This document shows, one piece after another, positions 1-5,546 of a stretch of DNA of 5,781 nucleotides. The DNA is from Candidatus Gastranaerophilales bacterium (GTDB lineage: Bacteria > Cyanobacteriota > Vampirovibrionia > Gastranaerophilales > Gastranaerophilaceae). Both the position numbers and the translations under genes were made by a program. Position 1 is the first letter of the stretch; each line of letters starts with the position of its first letter. Where the stretch lies: contig JAJQFK010000259.1 in NCBI GenBank assembly GCA_021201175.1, forward strand, positions 1 through 5,781, read 5' to 3'. Under the pieces are notes generated by a model. It was not told the DNA's origin, did no database searches, and was given only the letters and a program-made list of their open reading frames with translations.

Positions 1-16
1 AATTGAAAAAGATTTC

Positions 17-48
17 AGAGGAACACTTAAAACAGTTCCTTTTTTTTT
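17..48 (+). terminator. Rho-independent terminator of a gene off the left edge
   Basis: On the plus strand an 8-bp stem (17-24 paired with 35-42, core GGAAC/GTTCC, one G-T wobble) closes a 10-base loop and runs into nine T residues at 40-48. This is a standard intrinsic terminator for rightward transcription, so a plus-strand gene should end just left of the window and converge on enolase. On the minus strand the hairpin is followed only by a shorter T-rich stretch further left, so it could stop enolase transcripts too, but less well. Confidence 0.7.
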
Positions 49-58
49 GCGCAAATTT

Positions 59-73
59 TGTAAAAGTTTTACA
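59..73. repeat. 15-bp perfect inverted repeat over the eno stop codon
   Basis: TGTAAAA-G-TTTTACA is a perfect palindrome with 7-base arms and one central base. The enolase stop codon (complement of 69-71) lies inside it. Another small palindrome, TTTGCGCAAA, follows at 46-55. With a single-base centre it would make a poor RNA hairpin, so it may be a chance AT-rich palindrome, a DNA site, or part of the 3' end structure of the eno transcript. Confidence 0.4.
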
Positions 74-1313
74 CCCCTGTAATATCGTTTTCTATTTCCA
101 TAAGTCTATTATATTTTGAAGTTCTTTCCCCTCTGGACATTGAACCGGTTTTTATTTGACCGGCATTTACGGCTACGGACAAATCGGCTATAAATGTATC
201 TGTAGTTTCTCCGGAACGGTGTGAAATAACAGTTTTATAATTGTTTTTTTGTGCTAAAAGAATAGTATCCATAGTTTCTGATAATGTTCCTGTTTGGTTA
301 GGCTTAATTAGAATAGCATTTGCCAGTTTTTCATTTATGCCGTTTTCCAGTCTGTTATAATTAGTTACAAATAAATCATCACCTACAAGCTGACATTTTG
401 ATGAAAGTTTTGCTGTTAATGTTTTCCAACCAATAAAATCCTCTTGATCTAAGCCGTCCTCAATAGAAATAATAGGATATTTTTCTGTTAAATCCTCTAA
501 ATACGAAATCATTTCTATTGAAGATAATTCTTTTTGTTCTCCTTTTAAAATATATTTACCGTCACTATATAATTCAGAGGCAGCTGCATCAATACATATT
601 TTAATTTCATCAGTAGTATAACCGGCATTATTAATAGCAAGAACCAATGCCTCTAAAGCTTCTCTATTTGATTTGAAGTTTGGGGCAAATCCTCCTTCAT
701 CGCCAACAGCTATAGAACAACCGGAATTATTTAATACTCTTTTTAGTTCATGAAAAACTTCTGCTGCCATTTTTATACTTTCGTGCATATTACAGCCAGA
801 AACAGGTTGAATCATAAATTCTTGAAAATCCAATTTGTTATTGGCATGTGCTCCGCCATTTAAAATATTTACCATCGGGATTGGCAGCATTGAAGCATAC
901 AGCCCTCCTAAATATTTATATAACGGTATTTCTAATTCATTTGCGGCAGCCCTCGCACAGGCTAATGAAACGCTTAGTATAGCATTAGCACCAAATTTTG
1001 ATTTGTTTTTTGTACCGTCTTTTTCAAGCATAATTAAATCTATTTCTTTTTGATTAAAGGGACAATGCCCTATTAGAAAAGGTTTAATATTTTTTTCCAC
1101 ATTATTTATTGCTTTATATACACTTTTACCAAAAAAATTATTTTTATCATTATCCCTAAGTTCTACAGCTTCAAATTTTCCGGTAGAAGCGCCCGAGGGG
1201 ACTGCAGCACTTCCTGATATCCCGCTATTTAATGTTACTTTTGTTTCTATTGTCGGAATACCTCTTGAATCAAGTATTTGTCTTGCATTTATATCTGTAA
1301 TTTGGATTTTCAT
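69..1313 (-). CDS. eno: Enolase (2-phosphoglycerate dehydratase)
   Basis: Enolase interconverts 2-phosphoglycerate and phosphoenolpyruvate in the cytosol, in lower glycolysis and gluconeogenesis. The whole family signature is visible in the 414 residues: N-terminal DSRG (15-18), the mobile loop PSGASTG (39-45) with Ser43, substrate His156 in NGGAH, the general acid/base Glu206 in VGDEGG, magnesium ligands Asp242, Glu285 (SIEDGL) and Asp312 (GDDLF), catalytic Lys337 in LIKPNQ, and SHRSGET (364-370). It ends at KYNRLMEIENDITGV, so the C-terminal tail is about 15 residues shorter than in E. coli (432 aa); no catalytic residue is lost. The ATG at 1313 has a GGAG site 8 bases upstream and the protein begins in register with the family. 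It stands alone, divergent from the membrane protein gene. Roles assigned to individual residues come from alignment by eye with E. coli enolase. Confidence 0.98.
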   Translation of the reverse strand: MKIQITDINARQILDSRGIPTIETKVTLNSGISGSAAVPSGASTGKFEAVELRDNDKNNFFGKSVYKAINNVEKNIKPFLIGHCPFNQKEIDLIMLEKDGTKNKSKFGANAILSVSLACARAAANELEIPLYKYLGGLYASMLPIPMVNILNGGAHANNKLDFQEFMIQPVSGCNMHESIKMAAEVFHELKRVLNNSGCSIAVGDEGGFAPNFKSNREALEALVLAINNAGYTTDEIKICIDAAASELYSDGKYILKGEQKELSSIEMISYLEDLTEKYPIISIEDGLDQEDFIGWKTLTAKLSSKCQLVGDDLFVTNYNRLENGINEKLANAILIKPNQTGTLSETMDTILLAQKNNYKTVISHRSGETTDTFIADLSVAVNAGQIKTGSMSRGERTSKYNRLMEIENDITGV

Positions 1314-1359
1314 AGTAAATTCTCCTTTTAAAAGAAGAATGTCATAATTATTTAAATTA

Positions 1360-1368
1360 TGGTATAAT
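1360..1368 (+). promoter_or_regulatory. Extended -10 promoter of the Bax1-I family gene
   Basis: TGG followed by a consensus TATAAT (1363-1368) forms an extended -10 element. No convincing -35 hexamer sits 16-18 bases upstream, which is common for extended -10 promoters. Transcription would start near 1375, giving a leader of about 20 bases before the ATG at 1397. A weak minus-strand -10 candidate (CATAAT, complement of 1356-1361) overlaps it and could serve eno, but has no good -35. Confidence 0.65.
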
Positions 1369-1396
1369 CCGGGTGTATAGTTTTATGGAGGAAAAC

Positions 1397-2146
1397 ATGA
1401 GTTTATTTAAAAGTTCAAATCCTGCTTTCAGGGAAAATATTTATAATAATAGAGAAGCATATCCTATTACAGAAAAGGCTATGAGCACAGTAGGTACGAT
1501 GAATAAGCTGACGATTCTTTCGGCGATAATGCTGATTGCTGCGGCTGCTGTTTATTATCAGTTTTCTGTTAATCGCCTTGATTATGTAAGTATTCTGATG
1601 ACATTCGGATTAGGGATTGGATTTATAGTAGCTTTAATAATATCTTTTTTACCTAAAACAGCAATGTATTTATCACCTATATATGCATTTGCCGAGGGAG
1701 CATACTTATCCGGAATATCATGTTATATGGAGTCTGCTTATCCCGGAATAGTTATGCAGGCTATTTCAATTACGCTGCTTGATATACTTGTAATGGCAAT
1801 TTTATACAAAATCGGCTTAATTCGTGCTACCCGTAAATTCAGAACGATTGTTATAGTTGCCGGAGGAAGTATAGCTTTGTTCTATTTTGCATCTTTTATT
1901 TTAATGTTCTTCGGAGTCAACGTTCCTTATTTTACAAGTACTTCAACTGCTGCAATTGTTCTTAATATTGGTATTGCCTTTGTTGCTTCTTTATTTTTAA
2001 TATTAGACTTTGATAATATAGAACGCGGAGAGCAAATGAATTTACCTTCTTACTTTGAATGGTATTTTTCTTTCGGACTATTGCTCACGATTGTTTGGTT
2101 ATATATTGAGATATTAAGTATTTTGGGAAGATACAACAGAAGATAA
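1397..2146 (+). CDS. Bax inhibitor-1/YccA-like seven-helix membrane protein
   Basis: This 249-residue protein resembles the bacterial Bax inhibitor-1 / YccA-like family (the branch with an N-terminal 'FKSSNPA' motif, Pfam BaxI_1 type). Relatives such as B. subtilis YetJ are pH-sensitive calcium leak channels; the role of this branch is not firmly known. A soluble N-terminus (1-36) is followed by seven hydrophobic segments at about 37-57, 63-84, 90-110, 117-140, 150-173, 184-204 and 223-243, with a basic tail (GRYNRR). Asp204 and Asp206 at the end of helix 6 (LILDFDNIERG) and Glu238 in helix 7 (WLYIEIL) sit where the family has its acidic pair. The start is ATG 1397: GGAGG lies 5 bases upstream. 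The in-frame GTG at 1373 and ATG at 1385 lack such a site, and the GTG lies at or before the predicted transcript start. It is monocistronic, ending in a hairpin shared with the convergent dehydrogenase gene. Confidence 0.88.
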   Translation: MSLFKSSNPAFRENIYNNREAYPITEKAMSTVGTMNKLTILSAIMLIAAAAVYYQFSVNRLDYVSILMTFGLGIGFIVALIISFLPKTAMYLSPIYAFAEGAYLSGISCYMESAYPGIVMQAISITLLDILVMAILYKIGLIRATRKFRTIVIVAGGSIALFYFASFILMFFGVNVPYFTSTSTAAIVLNIGIAFVASLFLILDFDNIERGEQMNLPSYFEWYFSFGLLLTIVWLYIEILSILGRYNRR

Positions 2147-2172
2147 AAAACGGCTGTTATAGCCGTTTTTTT
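2145..2172. terminator. Bidirectional intrinsic terminator shared by two convergent genes
   Basis: An 11-bp perfect stem (2145-2155 with 2161-2171, core CGGCT/AGCCG flanked by A and T runs) closes a 5-base GTTAT loop. On either strand the GC-rich core is followed by a T run, so it can terminate both the membrane protein gene (plus) and the dehydrogenase gene (minus). The stop codons of both genes (2144-2146 and the complement of 2171-2173) overlap its outer edges. Confidence 0.92.
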
Positions 2173-3151
2173 ATAGTTCATTTTGACAGGTACCGGTGTT
2201 ATAAAAATCAATGAGAGATTTTAGCCCGTTAGTTATCATTTCATCAGCGGCAGAATCTGTAAAAAAAGCCATGTGCTGCGTTAGAACAACATTCGGGAAT
2301 TGTCTTAAATATGCCATATCCCTGTTTTTTATGATATCCAGAGAGAAAAAATGATGATATATTTCGTCTTCATTCTCAAATACATCTAAAGCTAAAGCTC
2401 CGATTTTTTCAGATTCAATTCCTTCTATTAAATCAGAGATGTTAGCCAATTCGCTTCTTGCTGTATTAATTAAAATAACACCGTTTTTCATTTTAGCAAT
2501 ACTGTTTTTGTTAATAATTTCTCTGTTTTCGTCGTTAAGAGGAACATGAACACTGATAATATCTGATAATTCTAGGAGTTTTTCAAAATCAACATATTTA
2601 GCATATTTTTTGATTTCTTCATTTTGAAATTTATCATAAGCGATAATATTACAGCCAAATCCGTAGAGATTTTTAATAACAGCGGCACCGATTCTGCCGG
2701 TTCCCAATATTCCTACTGTTAAATTTCGCATTTCTTTTCCCATTAGTCCGTTTAATGTATAGTCATTAACATTTTGGCGCCACATTGCGGGCTTATATTT
2801 ACGAATGGAAATGAGCATAAGCATAACGGTGAAATCAGCAACTCCATAGGGTGAATATGATATATTACTTACTTTAAAACCTATTTTTTTTGCATAGTCT
2901 AAATCATAGTGATTATATCCGATTGTTCTTGTTGACAGAAACTTAACACCGTTTGCCTTAATTTTATCCAGCAGATTTTTATCCAATTTGCTATACCCAA
3001 GAGTAGTAACACCATCCGAGCCTTTACACAAACTTAAAGTTTCTTCGTTTAATATTTCATCAGTAGAAACAATTTGAATATTATATTTATCTTTGAACTG
3101 CTGAATAATTTTTTCTTCATAAGGTCTTTTTTCGTAGACAGTAATTTTCAT
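2171..3151 (-). CDS. NAD-dependent D-2-hydroxyacid dehydrogenase, VanH/D-lactate dehydrogenase-like
   Basis: Enzymes of this family reduce 2-keto acids to D-2-hydroxy acids with NADH; D-lactate from pyruvate is the likeliest reaction here, in the cytosol. The 326 residues match the family length. An N-terminal catalytic part is followed by the Rossmann domain with GTGRIG (150-155) and an acidic Asp173 at the end of the second strand, indicating NAD rather than NADP. The catalytic triad is present: Arg232 (INTAR), Glu261 (DVFENE) and His293 (TQH). The stretches STRTIGYNHYD (73-83) and YSPYGVADFT (99-108) resemble VanH of glycopeptide resistance more than 3-phosphoglycerate dehydrogenases. No D-Ala-D-Lac ligase lies in the window, so a fermentative D-LDH is more likely than a resistance role. 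ATG 3151 has GGAGG only 4 bases upstream (3156-3160). It follows thiC by 13 bp and is probably co-transcribed with it. Exact substrate is unproven. Confidence 0.87.
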   Translation of the reverse strand: MKITVYEKRPYEEKIIQQFKDKYNIQIVSTDEILNEETLSLCKGSDGVTTLGYSKLDKNLLDKIKANGVKFLSTRTIGYNHYDLDYAKKIGFKVSNISYSPYGVADFTVMLMLISIRKYKPAMWRQNVNDYTLNGLMGKEMRNLTVGILGTGRIGAAVIKNLYGFGCNIIAYDKFQNEEIKKYAKYVDFEKLLELSDIISVHVPLNDENREIINKNSIAKMKNGVILINTARSELANISDLIEGIESEKIGALALDVFENEDEIYHHFFSLDIIKNRDMAYLRQFPNVVLTQHMAFFTDSAADEMITNGLKSLIDFYNTGTCQNEL

Positions 3152-3164
3152 AATGCCTCCAAAA

Positions 3165-4433
3165 TTATGAATTAAAATACTCTTTAAAAATTTTCACACT
3201 GCAATATTGACCGCACATAGTGCAAGGCTTTCCGGTCATTATCGGTTCAAAAACACATTTATCAATTGCATATTCTGCCTGTTTGTTCCAATCAAGATTT
3301 TTTCTTGCCACAGACATCAATTTATCTTGTTCAATAGCTTTTTTATTGCCCCTTGCAACATCAGCAGCGTGTGCAGCAATAAGACTTGTAATAATTCCTT
3401 CTCTAACCTGACGTGCATCGGGCAATCCCAGATGTTCTGCCGGTGTAACATAACATAAAAAGTCCGCACCGTGATATGCAGCAAGCGTACCGCCTATTGC
3501 AGATGTAATATGGTCATATCCGGGGGCAATATCTGTAACCAACGGGCCAAGAACATATAAAGGCGCATAGTCTGTTAAAACTTTAATTGTTTCCATCATC
3601 GCCGGAATTTTATTTAAAGGCACATGTCCCGGTCCTTCTACCATAGATTGAACACCGGCTTCTCTGGCACGTTTTACAAGTTCGCCCAAAATAAGTGTTT
3701 CAGCTACTTGCGCCCTGTCGCCTGCGTCATATCCGCAGCCGGGACGTAAACCATCCCCTAATGATAATGTAACATCATAAGTTTTGGCTATATCCAAAAG
3801 TTCATCATAATATTCATATAACGGATTTTCTTTCCCTGTAGCTTTTATCCAGCATGCTAACATTGAGCCGCCTCTGCTGACTATATCCATAATTCTGCCT
3901 TGTTTTTCAAGTGCATCAACTACGAATTTTGTAACTCCGCAATGAACAGTAATAAAATCAACTCCGGTTTTACAATGTTTTTCAATATCAGAAAAAAGTT
4001 TATCTTTACTTAATTTCCCCAAATCATTATATTCATCAATTGCTTCTTTACCTGCTTGATACATGGGAACTGTTCCTAAAGGAATGCTTGATTCTTTAAT
4101 AATTGCAAGTCTTGTTTCGTCAATATTATGACCGGTAGATAAATCCATTAAAACGTGAGCGCCGGTTTTTTCAATAATTTTTACTTTTTGAATTTCTTCT
4201 TCTGTTGAACTTTTTTCAAATGAAGTACCAATATTAGCATTTATTTTAACAGTCAAACCTTCGCCTACTCCTACAGGTTTTGAATTTTTTCTTGTATTAT
4301 TTTTTAGAATTACAACTCGTCCAAGAGCTACTTTTTCTCTGAGTGTATTAACATTAATATCCTCTTGCTGTGCAACATATTCCATTTCAGGTGTTATATT
4401 ACCTTTTTTTGCTTCAATTAATTGTGTTGTCAT
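3165..4433 (-). CDS. thiC: Phosphomethylpyrimidine synthase ThiC (radical SAM)
   Basis: ThiC rearranges 5-aminoimidazole ribotide into 4-amino-5-hydroxymethyl-2-methylpyrimidine phosphate, the pyrimidine half of thiamine, using S-adenosylmethionine and a [4Fe-4S] cluster. At 422 residues it is the short form, without the long N-terminal domain of the E. coli protein (about 630 aa). Conserved blocks include NANIGTS (65-71), HCGVT (164-168), RGGS (187-190), LGDGLRPGC (225-233), EGPGH (266-270), DIAPGYDH (301-308) and CYVTPAEHLGLP (327-338). The C-terminal cluster motif is CTMCGQYC (Cys404, Cys407, Cys411), i.e. CX2CX3C rather than the CX2CX4C of E. coli. The start is ATG 4433, with GGAG 8 bases upstream; an in-frame TTG at 4490 would add 19 residues but has no ribosome site. 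It is the first gene of a probable operon with the dehydrogenase. No TPP riboswitch is recognisable upstream. Confidence 0.97.
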   Translation of the reverse strand: MTTQLIEAKKGNITPEMEYVAQQEDINVNTLREKVALGRVVILKNNTRKNSKPVGVGEGLTVKINANIGTSFEKSSTEEEIQKVKIIEKTGAHVLMDLSTGHNIDETRLAIIKESSIPLGTVPMYQAGKEAIDEYNDLGKLSKDKLFSDIEKHCKTGVDFITVHCGVTKFVVDALEKQGRIMDIVSRGGSMLACWIKATGKENPLYEYYDELLDIAKTYDVTLSLGDGLRPGCGYDAGDRAQVAETLILGELVKRAREAGVQSMVEGPGHVPLNKIPAMMETIKVLTDYAPLYVLGPLVTDIAPGYDHITSAIGGTLAAYHGADFLCYVTPAEHLGLPDARQVREGIITSLIAAHAADVARGNKKAIEQDKLMSVARKNLDWNKQAEYAIDKCVFEPIMTGKPCTMCGQYCSVKIFKEYFNS

Positions 4434-4485
4434 GAATTTATCTCCAAAATCTAACAATAAGAAAATACCAAAAGCAGGCTGTTTT

Positions 4486-4499
4486 TTCAATAAATTGAA
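4486..4499. repeat. Perfect inverted repeat in the thiC leader, possible operator
   Basis: TTCAAT-AA-ATTGAA has two 6-base arms separated by 2 bases. It lies about 16-29 bases downstream of the predicted thiC transcription start. A 2-base loop is too tight for a full RNA hairpin, so a DNA-binding dimer site is a better reading than a leader stem. In such AT-rich DNA a chance palindrome is also possible. Confidence 0.35.
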
Positions 4500-4521
4500 T
4501 CATTTGTTATTTTAATGTTAA

Positions 4522-4551
4522 GTTTTACAAATTAAAAAAAATATATGTCAA
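4522..4551 (-). promoter_or_regulatory. Likely thiC-dehydrogenase promoter
   Basis: On the minus strand a consensus -35 TTGACA (complement of 4546-4551) is followed after 18 bases by TAAAAC (complement of 4522-4527), a 4-of-6 match to the -10. The spacer is rich in T. Transcription would begin near 4515, giving a leader of about 80 bases before the ATG at 4433. Confidence 0.5.
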
Positions 4552-4622
4552 TTTTCTACAAAAGTTTGTTTTTAATAATGTATAGAGAGTTTTAAATTCT
4601 ATTTAATAATGAGGATATTAAT

Positions 4623-5546
4623 ATGTCTACAGAAATTAATGCAACACAGTTATCAAGCGGTGTACAATACAATATAAATAATAAAAAAGCAGAAGAAGAT
4701 TCAAATTTATTCTCTGATTCGTCAAAAGTTAAAAGTTATAGTACTGACGAACAAACAAGCATTCTTTCTGAATATGTAAATGATTTTGATTCATATCAGC
4801 AAGAAGGTGACGGCTTTGTCAGATATAATCAAGACGGTTCAAAAGATTTTCTTAGAGTTGTTAATGATAACGGTCAATATAAAATTATAACAAATTCACG
4901 TGATGATGGTTCTGAAACCGGTAATGCTTCAGTATTTGAAATTACAAAAGCTGATGAATTTGACAATTTCTTAAACGGTAACACGGTTGAAGATTTTACA
5001 GCAATTGATGATTTGGATTTATCAACTTATTCTTCAGATATGAAAGAATTTGCACAAGAATATATTAATAAATATGATACTGATGGTGATGAAAACCTAA
5101 ACTTTGAAGAATATTATGCAATGTTTAAGGATTCAGAAAGTGCAATTGATTCTCAATATGAAACAATAATTTCAGAAAATCAAAAAATAATAGATGAAAC
5201 AGATGATGAAGCAATAAAACAAGAATATGAAGCATATAATGAGCAATATCGAACAGCTGCCGAAAATGGTAAACAATCAATAAAAGACCTTGCAAATACA
5301 TTATTTACAGATTTCCAAATGGATAATGACTCTGAAAATATTTCTGCTTCCGAATTTGCTTCCCAGTTTATGATGGCAGATATTGATTGGTCGAACACAG
5401 GTGAAGATTATGAAATGGCTGATGTAATTGACGGGAAATTAAATTTTTATAACTACAATACGGTAGCTGCAGATCCTGATTTAGAAACTTATAATAACGA
5501 CATATCAGTAAGAAAAGATATATATAACCAATTTTATGGCAGTTAG
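4623..5546 (+). CDS. Acidic protein with an EF-hand calcium-binding motif, function unknown
   Basis: I do not recognise this 307-residue protein as a named family. It is very acidic (by hand count about 68 Asp/Glu against 21 Lys/Arg), has no cysteine and a single Trp256. Residues 142-172 form a helix-loop-helix with a canonical 12-residue EF-hand loop at 152-163: Asp152, Asp154, Asp156, Asn158, Asn160 and Glu163 sit at ligand positions, though position 6 is Glu instead of Gly. A second, degenerate EF-like loop at 234-244 (DNDSENISASE) is one residue short. Between them, about 170-228 is a charged helical stretch, possibly coiled coil. Residues 62-92 look like beta hairpins. No signal peptide or membrane segment is visible, so it is cytosolic or exported by a route not readable here. 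ATG 4623 has GAGG 8 bases upstream. Calcium binding is inferred from the loop; the cellular role is unknown. Confidence 0.85.
   Translation: MSTEINATQLSSGVQYNINNKKAEEDSNLFSDSSKVKSYSTDEQTSILSEYVNDFDSYQQEGDGFVRYNQDGSKDFLRVVNDNGQYKIITNSRDDGSETGNASVFEITKADEFDNFLNGNTVEDFTAIDDLDLSTYSSDMKEFAQEYINKYDTDGDENLNFEEYYAMFKDSESAIDSQYETIISENQKIIDETDDEAIKQEYEAYNEQYRTAAENGKQSIKDLANTLFTDFQMDNDSENISASEFASQFMMADIDWSNTGEDYEMADVIDGKLNFYNYNTVAADPDLETYNNDISVRKDIYNQFYGS

Larger units (their letters stand above)
4434..4622. other. Divergent regulatory region between thiC and the EF-hand gene
   Basis: This 189-bp AT-rich gap contains the thiC promoter and the inverted repeat described separately. I looked for the TPP riboswitch core (CUGAGA and the downstream AUCUGGAU-like helix) on the minus strand and saw neither. 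For the rightward gene, possible weak elements are TCTACA (4555-4560) with TATAGA (4581-4586), but the spacing of 20 is too long to be convincing. The rightward ribosome site is GAGG at 4611-4614. Confidence 0.6.

Noticed and set aside
835..1053. 72-codon plus-strand open frame inside eno
   Set aside because: It lies wholly antisense to a fully conserved enolase and has no ribosome site or recognisable protein character.
3207..3458. Overlapping plus-strand open frames of 83 and 63 codons antisense to thiC
   Set aside because: They are shadows of the conserved thiC 3' end; composition is that of reverse-complemented coding sequence.
4434..4490. 19-residue N-terminal extension of ThiC from TTG 4490, with a hydrophobic signal-like run (FGIFLLLDFG)
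   Set aside because: It has no ribosome site, while ATG 4433 has GGAG 8 bases upstream, and ThiC is cytosolic and aligns from the later start.
5180..5398. 72-codon minus-strand open frame within the EF-hand gene
   Set aside because: It is antisense to a longer frame with a good start and ribosome site; the serine-rich translation is typical of a shadow frame.
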